Positions 50,938 to 58,810 are shown, counted from the stretch's first letter. The stretch: 64,000 bases of DNA from Clostridiales bacterium (GCA_019423635.1 JAHZBA010000010.1:1-64000); one strand, 5' to 3'. The notes: generated from the letters alone by a model not told the origin. Translations and numbers: made by a program.

Positions 50938-52806
50938 ATGAGTGAACCCTTTGTCTTTGATCCCCGCTATCCCCTGTGCAAATCCCCCTTTGGGGCCGTC
51001 TCCTGCGGCACGGAGGTCCTTCTCCGCTGCCGTCCCCTGGCCGCGGAGGGCTTCACCCACTGCGCCCTGGTCTATCAGACGGAGTTTGCCGGCACGGAGC
51101 AGGAAACAGAGATGGCCCCCGCCGGCACGGAGGGCGACCGGGTCTGCTTCACCCTGTCCCTCCCCGCCCCGGCGGAGCCGGACCTGGTGTGGTATCACTT
51201 CCGCCTCTGGCGGGACGACGGGTCCGGCTGCGTGCTGGACAAAACCGGCTACCGCAGCGACGGGCAGGTGCTGCCCTGGCAGATGACGGTGTACCGGGAG
51301 AGCCACACGCCGGACTGGTACGGCAGGGGCGTCACCTATCAGATCTTCCCGGATCGCTTCTGCCGCCTGGAGCTTCCGGACCCCGCCGGCATGGTCGGCG
51401 GCCGCTGGGTCCACGAGGACTGGAACGAGGAGCCCGTCTGGCGGCCCGACGAGCACGGGGAGTTCTGGAACCGGGACTTCTTCGGCGGGTCCCTGAAGGG
51501 CGTGGCCTCCCGGCTGGACTATCTGAAGGAGCTGGGGGTGGACACCATCTACTTCTGCCCCATCTTTGAGTCCGCCTCCAACCACCGCTATAACACGGCG
51601 GACTACCTGCGGATCGACCCCATGCTGGGCACGGAGGAGGATTTCCGCGCCCTCTGCGCCCAGGCCAAAGAGCGGGGCATTCGGGTGATTCTGGACGGCG
51701 TGTTCAACCACACCGGCTCCCAGAGCCGCTACTTCAACGCCGACGGCTTCTACCCCACCGCCGGCGCGGCCCAGAGCCAGGACAGCCCCTATTACGACTG
51801 GTTCTGGTTCCACCCCTGGCCCACGGACTACGACGCCTGGTGGGGGATCAAGACCCTGCCCGCCGTTCGGGAGGACAGCCCCGGCTATCTGGATTATATG
51901 ATTGAAAGCCCGGACTCCGTGGTCCGCCACTGGCTGAGGGCCGGCGCCTCCGGCTGGCGGCTGGACGTGGCCGACGAGCTGCCGGACTGGTTCATTGAGA
52001 AGATCCGCACCGCCGTGGAGGAGACGGACCCGGAGGCCCTTTTGATCGGCGAGGTCTGGGAGGACGCCAGCACCAAGATCGCCTACTCCCAGCGGCGGCG
52101 CTATCTCCTGGGCAGCGAGCTCCACGGGGTGATGAACTACCCCTTCCGCAACGCGCTGCTGGCCTATCTCCAGGGGGCCGACGCCGACTACTTCCGGGAG
52201 ACCATGGAGACCCTGCGGGAGAACTACCCGAAGGCGGCCTTCTACAGCCTCATGAACTTCCTGGGCACCCACGACACCCCCCGGGTCCTGACGGTTCTGG
52301 GCGGCGGGCAGGCGCCGTCCACCCGGGAGGAGCTGGCCGCCTTCCGCCTCTCCCCCGCCCAGCTGGAGCGGGGCGTGGCCCTGGTGAAGCTGGCGGCGCT
52401 GGTGCTGTTCACCTTCCCCGGCTCTCCCACCGTCTACTACGGCGACGAGGCCGGTATGGAGGGCTGGGGGGACCCCCTGAACCGGGGCACCTACCCCTGG
52501 GGCCGGGAGAAGCCGGAGCTTCTGGCCCGCTTCGCCCTGCTGGGCCGCCTGCGGCACCAGTACGAGGCATTGCAGCAGGGCGATCTCCGGTGGGCCTACA
52601 CCGCCGGGTCCCTGCTGGCCTACACCCGGACTTGGGAGGACGTCACCCTGGCCACGGTGGTAAACCGGGGCGGCGAGGAGACCGTGTTCTCCCTGCCCTG
52701 GTCCGCGCCCTGCGCAAAGGACCTGCTCACCGGGCAGGAGTTCCACTCCGCTGACGGCTGGCTGCGGCTGCCTCTGGCGGCGCGAAGCGGCCTGCTGCTG
52801 ATCTGA
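50938..52806 (+). CDS. glycoside hydrolase family 13 (neopullulanase/cyclomaltodextrinase-type)
   Basis: 622 aa; AAGGAG 9 bases before ATG 50938. No signal peptide, so intracellular. N-terminal beta domain (about 1-115, CBM34-like), then the GH13 barrel: DGVFNHTG (region I), GWRLDVADE with the nucleophile Asp (about 343), IGEVWED with the acid Glu (about 372) and LGTHDTPR with the third Asp (about 446), and a C-terminal beta domain. Hydrolyses alpha-glucans or maltodextrins taken up by the cell; exact product specificity is inferred. Confidence 0.92.
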   Translation: MSEPFVFDPRYPLCKSPFGAVSCGTEVLLRCRPLAAEGFTHCALVYQTEFAGTEQETEMAPAGTEGDRVCFTLSLPAPAEPDLVWYHFRLWRDDGSGCVLDKTGYRSDGQVLPWQMTVYRESHTPDWYGRGVTYQIFPDRFCRLELPDPAGMVGGRWVHEDWNEEPVWRPDEHGEFWNRDFFGGSLKGVASRLDYLKELGVDTIYFCPIFESASNHRYNTADYLRIDPMLGTEEDFRALCAQAKERGIRVILDGVFNHTGSQSRYFNADGFYPTAGAAQSQDSPYYDWFWFHPWPTDYDAWWGIKTLPAVREDSPGYLDYMIESPDSVVRHWLRAGASGWRLDVADELPDWFIEKIRTAVEETDPEALLIGEVWEDASTKIAYSQRRRYLLGSELHGVMNYPFRNALLAYLQGADADYFRETMETLRENYPKAAFYSLMNFLGTHDTPRVLTVLGGGQAPSTREELAAFRLSPAQLERGVALVKLAALVLFTFPGSPTVYYGDEAGMEGWGDPLNRGTYPWGREKPELLARFALLGRLRHQYEALQQGDLRWAYTAGSLLAYTRTWEDVTLATVVNRGGEETVFSLPWSAPCAKDLLTGQEFHSADGWLRLPLAARSGLLLI

Positions 52807-52820
52807 GAATCTGTGGAAGA

Positions 52821-52836
52821 TGTTTCACGTGAAACA
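52821..52836. promoter_or_regulatory. parS site 3
   Basis: TGTTTCACGTGAAACA, perfect, 14 bases after the GH13 stop; site 4 follows 28 bases later. Confidence 0.95.
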
Positions 52837-52864
52837 ATCCCGCCCTCCCCTGCCGGGAACGGGA

Positions 52865-52880
52865 TGTTTCACGTGAAACA
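52865..52880. promoter_or_regulatory. parS site 4
   Basis: TGTTTCACGTGAAACA, perfect; centre-to-centre distance to site 3 is 44 bases. Followed by TTTTTA. Confidence 0.95.
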
Positions 52881-52916
52881 TTTTTATGGGAACAGGCGGG
52901 CGGCCTCTCCGTGATG

Positions 52917-53400
52917 CCCTCATCAGTCACGGCTCCGCTGGGGCGGATGAGGCCGTTCAGCATATACCTGCCAGTAATCGCCCTCATCAGTCACGGCTCC
53001 GCCGTGCCAGCTTCCCCTAAAGGGGAAGCCTTTACGGGAGACGAGAGACGGGGGAGGCGGGCGCATATTATGCGCCCCTACACACTCGCCTCGGGACCTT
53101 TTGCAGAGGCGCACATTGTGCGCCCGCTCCTCGTAAAAGCCTTCCCCTTTAGGGGAAGGTGCCCCAGTGCGCACACTGGGGCGGATGAGGCCGTTCAGCA
53201 TAGACCTGCCGGTAATCGCCCTCATCAGTCACGGCTTCGCCGTGCCAGCTTCCCCTGAAGGGGAAGCCAATTTTCTGTCCCCCGTAAAAGCCTCCCTCTT
53301 TGAGGGAGCCTGAACTGCCTGGCAGGCGTTCCTTGACAAGCTGGGCTCCCCCTCTGGGGGAGCTGTCTGGCCGCAGGCCAGACTGAGAGGGCTCCGTCTC
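52917..53400. repeat. direct repeats CCTCATCAGTCACGGCTnCG with AAGGGGAAG hairpins
   Basis: CCTCATCAGTCACGGCTCCG occurs at 52917, 52981 and 53219 (last with TTC for TCC). GGGGCGGATGAGGCCGTTCA with GCATA(T/G)ACCTGCC is at 52939 and 53177. Hairpins AGCTTCCCCT(A/G)AAGGGGAAG and GCGCATATTATGCGC lie between, and a relative of the 55-bp repeat at about 53345-53392. Non-coding. The whole 52807-53611 spacer otherwise holds parS sites 3-5 and the parA promoter. Confidence 0.8.
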
Positions 53401-53441
53401 CCCGCCTCCCCCGCGCCTCCGAAAGAACGCCGCGCCCTCTA

Positions 53442-53457
53442 TGTTTCACGTGAAACA
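53442..53457. promoter_or_regulatory. parS site 5
   Basis: TGTTTCACGTGAAACA, perfect, 48 bases upstream of the parA -35 box, so ParB bound here could affect parAB expression. Confidence 0.95.
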
Positions 53458-53504
53458 TTTTTACAGGTTCCGGGAAATTTCGGGGAAAATTTTGAGAATT
53501 TCCC

Positions 53505-53533
53505 TTGTCAGGGAGATTCCGGCTTGCTATAAT
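53505..53533 (+). promoter_or_regulatory. promoter of parAB
   Basis: TTGTCA (53505-53510), 17-base spacer, TATAAT (53528-53533), about 78 bases before the TTG start at 53612. Confidence 0.8.
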
Positions 53534-53611
53534 GGCAAAAGACACTTTTGTCGCAGAAATGCGCTGTTTGCGTCATTCCCTGCGATCTGCACGCGGAAAG
53601 TAGGTGCCATC

Positions 53612-54370
53612 TTGGCAAAAATCATCGCCATTGTCAACCAGAAGGGCGGCGTGGGAAAGACCACCACCTGCGTCAGCCTGGCCGCCGGGCTCACGGAGCT
53701 CGGCAAAAAGGTGCTCCTGTGCGACTTCGACCCCCAGGCCAACGCCACCTCCGGCATGGGGGTGGACAAGACCCTTTCCAAGGGCATCTACGAGGTGGTC
53801 ATCGAGGAGGTCCCCGCCGCCGACGCCGTGGTCCACACCCGCTGGGGGGACGTCCTGCCCAGCAACAAGGCCCTGGCCGGGGCGGGCATTGAGCTCATCG
53901 CCCTGGAGCAGCGGGAGTTTTTGCTGCGGGAGGCCCTGCGCCCCCTGCGGGAGGCCTACGACTTCATCCTCATTGACTGCCCGCCCTCCCTGGAGCTATT
54001 GACCCTCAACGCCCTCTGCGCCGCCGACGGTTTGCTGGTGCCGGTTCAGGGGGAATACTTCGCCCTGGAGGGACTCAGCGATCTGATGAACACGATTCGT
54101 CTGGTGCGCCGGTCCCTGAACCCCCAGCTGGAGCTGGAGGGGGTCCTGCTGACGATGTTTGACGGCCGGACCAATCTGGCTTTGCAGGTGGCGGAGGAGG
54201 TCAAGCACTTCTTCCCCGGCAAGGTCTACGCCACCGTCATCCCCCGGAACGTCCGCCTCTCGGAGGCGCCCAGTCACGGCAGGCCCATTTCGGCCTACGA
54301 CCGGACCTCCCGGGGAGCCGAGGCCTACAGCGCCTTCTGCGCTGAGTTTTTGAAGCGGCAGGGGGCGTAG
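53612..54370 (+). CDS. parA: chromosome partitioning ATPase ParA (Soj)
   Basis: 252 aa from TTG 53612, chosen because it gives the standard N terminus (AKIIAIVNQKGGVGKTTT) with AGGTG 7 bases upstream; the frame is open further up but runs across a promoter and parS site 5. Deviant Walker A KGGVGKTT at 11-18, switch I DFDPQANAT, Walker B FILIDCPPS, and the C-terminal RNVRLSEAPSHG. ATP-dependent, nonspecific DNA binding; moves ParB-parS complexes and regulates initiation through DnaA. Confidence 0.96.
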   Translation: MAKIIAIVNQKGGVGKTTTCVSLAAGLTELGKKVLLCDFDPQANATSGMGVDKTLSKGIYEVVIEEVPAADAVVHTRWGDVLPSNKALAGAGIELIALEQREFLLREALRPLREAYDFILIDCPPSLELLTLNALCAADGLLVPVQGEYFALEGLSDLMNTIRLVRRSLNPQLELEGVLLTMFDGRTNLALQVAEEVKHFFPGKVYATVIPRNVRLSEAPSHGRPISAYDRTSRGAEAYSAFCAEFLKRQGA

Positions 54371-54394
54371 AGCCGGGGATTCGCGGGAAATAAA

Positions 54395-54410
54395 TGTTTC
54401 ACGTGAAACA
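54395..54410. promoter_or_regulatory. parS site 6
   Basis: TGTTTCACGTGAAACA, perfect, in the parA-parB spacer. The remaining spacer (54411-54648) holds a degenerate GGCGGCAGATTGCCGCC repeat and a CCTTTTTCTT/AAGAAAAAGG hairpin just upstream of the parB ribosome binding site. Confidence 0.95.
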
Positions 54411-54648
54411 CGGCGGGAACGGCCGCGGGGATGGATGTCATCCGCCCCGACGGGCACCCGGAAGTCCGGAGGTCCACGGAGGCCGGGCGGCAGATTGCCG
54501 CCCCTACGGAGTTCCTCCCAGAAACCCCCGGGGTTGCAGTTCCCCCGTTACCGGGCGGCGGACGAACGCAGCCACCCGAGCCCCGCAGCGCGATAAAGTT
54601 CTTTTTGGTCCTTTTTCTTCCAAGAAAAAGGACAGAAAGGAGATGTCT

Positions 54649-55530
54649 ATGGCATCTAAGAAACCCTCCGGCCTGGGCCGGGGCCTGGGCGCCCTTCTGG
54701 GGGACGACGTGCTGAACACCGCTCCCCAGGGCACTACCCTCCTCCCCATCACCGACGTGGAGAGCAACTCCGCCCAGCCCCGAAAGCACTTTGACGAGGC
54801 CGCTCTGGCGGAGCTGGCGGAGTCCATCCGGCTCCACGGCATCATCCAGCCCCTCACGGTCCGCAAGCTCTCCTCCGGGTACTACCAGATCATCGCCGGG
54901 GAGCGGCGCTGGCGGGCCGCCCGGATGGCGGGGCTGAAGGAGGTCCCCGTGGTGGTCATGGAGGCCGACGACCGCACGGCGGCGGAGCTGGCCATGATCG
55001 AAAACCTCCAGCGGGAGGATCTGAACCCCATGGAGGAGGCCGCCGGCTACCGGACCCTGATCCAGCAGTACCACATGACCCAGGAGGAGGCCGCCGGCCG
55101 GGTGGGCAAGTCCCGGCCCGCCGTGGCCAACGCCCTGCGGCTGCTGGAGCTCAATCCCTCCGTTCAGAATCAGGTGGCCGCGGGCCAGCTCTCCGCGGGC
55201 CACGCCAGAGCCCTCCTCCCCCTCTCCCCCACTCAGCAGGTGAAGGCCGCCGGAGCCATTCTTCAGGAGCGCCTCTCCGTCCGGCAGACGGAGGCCCTGG
55301 TGAAGCGGCTTCTGGCGGGAGAGAAGGCGGCAAAGCCCCGGCGGAACGCCGGAGACGTGGACTACACCGCCGAGGCCCAGAAGGAGCTGGAGGCCGCCCT
55401 GGGCCGGGGCGTGCGGATTGTCACGGGCAGGAAAAAGGGCCGGATCGAGCTGGAGTACTACGGGCTGGACGACCTCAACGACCTGCTGGAGGCCCTGGCC
55501 CTCCTGAAAAAGAAAGGACCGCAGGCATGA
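54649..55530 (+). CDS. parB: chromosome partitioning protein ParB (Spo0J)
   Basis: 293 aa from ATG 54649 (AAAGGAG 6 bases upstream; an ATG two codons earlier abuts that site). N-terminal ParA-stimulating peptide GLGRGLGALLGD (9-20), CTP-binding/clamp domain with GERRWRAARMAGL (about 84-96) and ENLQREDLNPMEEA, a helix-turn-helix TQEEAAGRVGKSRPAVANALRLL (split), and a C-terminal dimer domain. Binds the parS sites here and loads SMC. Stop overlaps the next gene. Confidence 0.97.
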   Translation: MASKKPSGLGRGLGALLGDDVLNTAPQGTTLLPITDVESNSAQPRKHFDEAALAELAESIRLHGIIQPLTVRKLSSGYYQIIAGERRWRAARMAGLKEVPVVVMEADDRTAAELAMIENLQREDLNPMEEAAGYRTLIQQYHMTQEEAAGRVGKSRPAVANALRLLELNPSVQNQVAAGQLSAGHARALLPLSPTQQVKAAGAILQERLSVRQTEALVKRLLAGEKAAKPRRNAGDVDYTAEAQKELEAALGRGVRIVTGRKKGRIELEYYGLDDLNDLLEALALLKKKGPQA

Positions 55531-56051
55531 CGGAGCAGGAACACAATCAAACACCCGCCGCGCCCTCCGGCGGAGGCGGCGGCAATAAGCCGGTGGTCGT
55601 CTATATCATGGTGCTGTTTATCGCGGCGTTTTTGCTGATGGCCCTGTCCTTTTTCATGCACCAGCGGAGCAACACCGAGGTGATGGGAGAGATCCAGAGC
55701 TCCGTCAGCGCCATGCAGGAGCTGCAAAACAGCCAGGAGACCATCGACCAGCTCCAGAAGGAGCTGGAGGCCGCCCAGGAGACCGCGGCGGTCTTCCAGG
55801 AGGCCAACGAGACCGCTCGAAACCAGGCCTCCCTCCTGGAACACCAGCTGGAGCGAACCCAGGAGGCCATGGACTGGTTCTGGCAGCTGAACGAGGCGTA
55901 CATCCGGGAGGACACGGAGACGTGCCGGGAGATCCTGGAGACCATGAACAGCAACCAGGAGAGCCCCATGAGTGAGTACCTGCCGGAGGACAGCGCCGCC
56001 GCGGCGCGGTTCCAGGAGATCCAGGAGGCCCTGGACCAGGGGGCGTCCTGA
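55527..56051 (+). CDS. membrane-anchored coiled-coil protein after parB
   Basis: 174 aa from ATG 55527, overlapping the parB stop (ATGA). Polar Gly-rich N terminus, one membrane helix (about 25-44), then a Glu/Gln-rich coiled coil (about 55-120) and a helical C terminus. No family recognised. Translational coupling to parB suggests it works with the partition system or is simply co-expressed; DUF-level identity unknown. Confidence 0.78.
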   Translation: MTEQEHNQTPAAPSGGGGGNKPVVVYIMVLFIAAFLLMALSFFMHQRSNTEVMGEIQSSVSAMQELQNSQETIDQLQKELEAAQETAAVFQEANETARNQASLLEHQLERTQEAMDWFWQLNEAYIREDTETCREILETMNSNQESPMSEYLPEDSAAAARFQEIQEALDQGAS

Positions 56052-56054
56052 GGA

Positions 56055-56228
56055 TGTTTCATACTAATTTCAAATAAAACTATTTCGTTTTATTTGAAAT
56101 GGAAACGTGTTCCACGTTTCTGTTTTGTGCCATTCAGGCGCAAAACACGTCCCATAAGAATCCAACGCGTCTCCGACGCTATAAAAAGCTTTTCAAGCTT
56201 TTCATGGATTCTAATATCACGTGAAACA
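56055..56228. promoter_or_regulatory. parS site 7, split by an insertion
   Basis: TGTTTCA (56055-56061) and CGTGAAACA (56220-56228) are the two parts of a perfect parS separated by 158 bases. Deleting 56062-56219 regenerates TGTTTCACGTGAAACA exactly. TCA occurs on both sides (56059-56061, 56217-56219) as a target duplication. Confidence 0.8.
56062..56216. mobile_element. hairpin-rich palindromic element, copy 2, inserted in a parS
   Basis: 155 bp; ends TACTAATTTC... and ...GGATTCTAATA (inward TATTAGAATCC). Hairpins: TTTCAAATAAAAC/GTTTTATTTGAAA, GAAACGTG/CACGTTTC with TTC loop, TTTTGTGCC/GGCGCAAAA, and AGAATCCA...TGGATTCT enclosing AAAAGCTT/AAGCTTTT. Hairpin order and the conserved GCAAAACnCGTCnCATAAGA match copy 1 at 21968. 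Non-coding. Confidence 0.78.
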
Positions 56229-56265
56229 TCCGGCGCCGGGAGGAGCCGCCTTTGACCGGAGGGAG

Positions 56266-56281
56266 TGTTTCACGTGAAACA
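56266..56281. promoter_or_regulatory. parS site 8 (seventh intact)
   Basis: TGTTTCACGTGAAACA, perfect, 82 bases before serS. Farthest right of the cluster. Confidence 0.95.
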
Positions 56282-56362
56282 CTCCGGGCAGGCCCTTGGG
56301 GAAATCCTTCGATTTATTTCATATCACGGTTATAGATTTCAGAGGAACAGGAGAAAATTGCC

Positions 56363-57667
56363 ATGTTGGACATCCGTTTTGTCCGGGAGCATCCGGACGA
56401 GGTGAAGGAGAATATCAAGAAGAAGTTCCAGGACGAGAAGCTGCCGCTGGTGGACGAGGTCATCGACCTGGACGCCAGGCGCCGGGCGGCCATCGCCGAG
56501 GCGGACCAGCTGCGCTCGGACCGGAACCGCCTGAGCAAGCAGGTGGGCGCGCTGATGGGACAGGCCAAAAAGGACCCCTCGAAGCTCCAGGAGGCCGAGG
56601 CGGCCAAGCAGCAGGTGAAGGCCCAGGCGGACCGGCTGGCGGAGCTGGAGCAGCTGGAAAACCAGCTGGAGCAGGAGGTCCACCGGATCATGCTGGTGAT
56701 CCCCAACATCATCGACCCCTCCGTCCCCATCGGCCCCGACGACTCCCACAACGTGGAGGTAGAGCGGTTCGGGGAGGCGAAGGTGCCGGAGTTTCCGGTG
56801 CCCTATCACACGGAGATCATGGAGTCCTTCGGCGGCATTGACCTGGACGCCGCGGGGCGGGTCTCCGGCAACGGGTTCTACTATCTGCTGGGGGACATTG
56901 CCCGGCTCCACGAGGCGGTGCTGGCCTACGGCCGGGACTTCATGATCGGCAAGGGCTTCACCTACTGCATCCCCCCCTTCATGATCCACGGAAACGTGGT
57001 GGAGGGTGTCATGAGCCAGACGGACATGGACGCCATGATGTACAAGATCGAGGGGGAGGACCTGTACCTGATCGGCACCAGCGAGCACTCCATGATCGGG
57101 CGGTTCATCGACCAGATCCTCCCGGCGGAGAGCCTGCCCCAGACGCTGACCTCCTACTCCCCCTGCTTCCGGAAGGAGAAGGGGGCCCACGGCATCGAGG
57201 AGCGGGGCGTGTACCGGATTCACCAGTTTGAAAAGCAGGAGATGATTGTGGTCTGCAAGCCGGAGGAGAGCAGGGACTGGTACGAGAAGCTGTGGCGGTA
57301 CAGCGTGGAGCTGTTCCGGTCCATGGACATTCCCGTGCGGCAGCTGGAGTGCTGCTCCGGGGACCTGGCGGATCTGAAGGTGAAGAGCTGCGACATTGAG
57401 GCGTGGAGCCCCCGGCAGCAGAAGTACTTTGAGGTGTGCTCCTGCTCCAACCTGGGGGACGCCCAGGCCCGGCGGCTGCGGATTCGGTACAAGGATGAGA
57501 GCGGGAAGATGCAGCTGTGCCACACGTTGAACAACACCTGCGTGGCGCCGCCGCGGATGCTGATTGCGTTTTTGGAGAACAATTTGCAGGCGGACGGCAG
57601 CGTGCTGATTCCGGAGGTGCTGCGGCCCTACATGGGCGGCAAGGAGAAGCTGACGCCGAAGGGATAA
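56363..57667 (+). CDS. serS: seryl-tRNA synthetase
   Basis: 434 aa. N-terminal tRNA-binding coiled coil (about 30-105), then a class II catalytic core: TSYSPCFRKEKGAHG (motif 2), RGVYRIHQFEKQEM, SCDIEAWSPRQQKYFEVCSCSN (split) and motif 3 ending in PPRMLIAFLENN where the usual RxxxAxxE is RMLIAFLE. AGGAACAGGAG before ATG 56363. Charges tRNA-Ser. The class II active-site residues look intact. No T-box was seen upstream. A hairpin repeat begins right after the stop. Confidence 0.97.
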   Translation: MLDIRFVREHPDEVKENIKKKFQDEKLPLVDEVIDLDARRRAAIAEADQLRSDRNRLSKQVGALMGQAKKDPSKLQEAEAAKQQVKAQADRLAELEQLENQLEQEVHRIMLVIPNIIDPSVPIGPDDSHNVEVERFGEAKVPEFPVPYHTEIMESFGGIDLDAAGRVSGNGFYYLLGDIARLHEAVLAYGRDFMIGKGFTYCIPPFMIHGNVVEGVMSQTDMDAMMYKIEGEDLYLIGTSEHSMIGRFIDQILPAESLPQTLTSYSPCFRKEKGAHGIEERGVYRIHQFEKQEMIVVCKPEESRDWYEKLWRYSVELFRSMDIPVRQLECCSGDLADLKVKSCDIEAWSPRQQKYFEVCSCSNLGDAQARRLRIRYKDESGKMQLCHTLNNTCVAPPRMLIAFLENNLQADGSVLIPEVLRPYMGGKEKLTPKG

Positions 57668-57668
57668 G

Positions 57669-57735
57669 CGGAAAAAGTTTCGCTCAAGCCTTTTCAAAGG
57701 CTTGCGGGGTGCAGGGGCAGAGCCCCTGCAAAGCC
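57669..57735 (+). repeat. 3'-end associated hairpin repeat (copy after serS)
   Basis: AAAAAGTTTCGCTCAAGCCT, CCTTTTCAAAGG dyad, GCGGGGTGCAGGGGCAGAGC-CCCTGC, as after the GH3 and argS genes and in the same orientation. Beyond it, 57736-58110 is a patchwork of CCCCGG and GTCCGTGCCCCGC-type dyads and a GACGGCGCGCCGGGTCGTCG copy of the 41586 repeat; no gene seen. Confidence 0.75.
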
Positions 57736-58110
57736 CCCGTAAAACCGGGGCGGAGCCCCGGTGAGGGAATACAGGTTTGATTCCCCGAACAGAGACCGGA
57801 GGTCTCGCCTTCGGGGTCCGGAAGAGGAGATGGCGGTTCCGGGAGGTTGGCCCGGCGATTCCGGGGGAATGGTCCGGTCAGGGGACCGGGCCCCACAGGG
57901 CCGGTGCATGGATTTGAGCCCGGTGGTTCCGGGAGGGCCGGCCAAACAGGTCCGTGCCCCGCAAGTTATCAGTGACCGGGGGACGGCGCGCCGGGTCGTC
58001 GCGCCCTACGAAGGAAGATGGGCGGTTCCGGGGAGATTGGTTCGGACAGATCCGTGCCCCGCAGAGAGATGGGCGGTTTCGGGAGGCCGGGCGGACACAG
58101 AGGTCCGCCC

Positions 58111-58380
58111 CTACGGGAGGATACAGAAAGCCAGCTCCAAACCAATTGTCAATCCGCAATGAAACATCGCCTGCTCCTCCGCCCGGTCTATCGCCCGCTC
58201 TACCTCCAAATACCGCTCCAGCAGATCCTGCTGGTGCGGAGAGAGGGCCGCTTGCAGATCCTACAGACGGGACTCCATCTGCACAGCCGCGCTCCTGTAG
58301 CCCGGGATTCGCTGGAGACAGCGGCTTTCCAAGCCATTGCCGCGGGCATACTCCAACAAGGTATTGATCAGACCGTCCAT
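58111..58380 (-). pseudogene. DUF6809-like gene with an in-frame amber codon
   Basis: ATG 58380 (AGGAGGG 5 bases upstream) opens MDGLINTLLEYARGNGLESR CLQRIPGYRSAAVQMESRL, then TAG at 58263-58261, then an in-frame continuation DLQAALSPHQQDLLERYLEV...FHCGLTIGLELAF to a TAG inside a repeat at 58111. The full frame aligns end to end with the intact 84-aa gene at 63734-63988, and the TAG falls opposite a Trp there, so a single TGG to TAG change explains it. Readthrough cannot be excluded. Confidence 0.75.
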
Positions 58381-58487
58381 AAGCCCTCCTGTCTCATTCT
58401 GACATCTGTTTTCTGCTTTTTCCTCCCACGCGCTCATTGCCAGCCAACCGGATGCGGCGCGCAGGGTTCCGTTCTGGTTGTCATATG

Positions 58488-58539
58488 ATTGACACCATCT
58501 TTCCCGTTCATCATGGCATGTCCTGCATTTGGTGTCAAT
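58488..58539. promoter_or_regulatory. inverted repeat ATTGACACCA / TGGTGTCAAT
   Basis: Perfect 10-bp arms at 58488-58497 and 58530-58539. Each arm includes TTGACA on opposite strands, so each could be a -35 element for one of the divergent genes (58380 minus, 58600 plus), or the arms are a regulator's operator. -10 matches are poor (CATGAT for the minus strand at 17 bases). Confidence 0.5.
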
Positions 58540-58599
58540 GCGGCACTTCATCATTCTCTCTTTCCGCCATCAGAATGACAGGAAAAGGAGGTTCCCGCC

Positions 58600-58776
58600 A
58601 TGAAAAACCATGACCCGTTTACGCGGGAGGACCAAACCCGTTTTACTATGCGCATCAACTCTGAGCTGTTGGAAAAAGTCAAGGCCGAGGCCGCAAGGAA
58701 CAAGCGGTCCACAGCCAAGCAGATCGAGTTCATTTTGGAGCAGTACGTTGCGGCGCTTCCCGCAGAAGAGACCTAG
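58600..58776 (+). CDS. Arc-type ribbon-helix-helix protein
   Basis: 58 aa from ATG 58600, AAGGAGG 9 bases upstream. Core DQTRFTMRINSELLEKVKAE is the beta strand plus helix A of an Arc/MetJ fold, with AARNKRSTAKQIEFILEQYV as helix B. Probably a dimeric DNA-binding repressor; a 10-bp inverted repeat lies 60-110 bases upstream. Stop TAG at 58774-58776. Related in type to the broken RHH gene at 37301. Confidence 0.85.
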   Translation: MKNHDPFTREDQTRFTMRINSELLEKVKAEAARNKRSTAKQIEFILEQYVAALPAEET

Positions 58777-58810
58777 GCGTGCCGGCGTGGAAATGTTTCC
58801 GAAAAGCAAC

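Noticed and set aside
53441..53611. 57-codon N-terminal extension of parA from an ATG inside parS site 5
   Set aside because: The extension crosses a clear promoter (53505-53533) and a parS site; family N terminus begins at 53612.
54411..54648. possible short gene between parA and parB
   Set aside because: Frames here read through repeat text without a ribosome binding site; the region is a degenerate GGCGGCAGATTGCC repeat plus a hairpin.
47047..56281. the replication origin itself
   Set aside because: parS sites and rsmG suggest the origin is near, but no dnaA or dnaN gene and no cluster of DnaA boxes was found in the window.
58261..58554. 97-aa reading of the DUF6809-like gene with a 58-residue leader
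   Set aside because: The leader crosses the inverted repeat and Cys/His-rich translation is meaningless; an AGGAGGG site supports the ATG at 58380.
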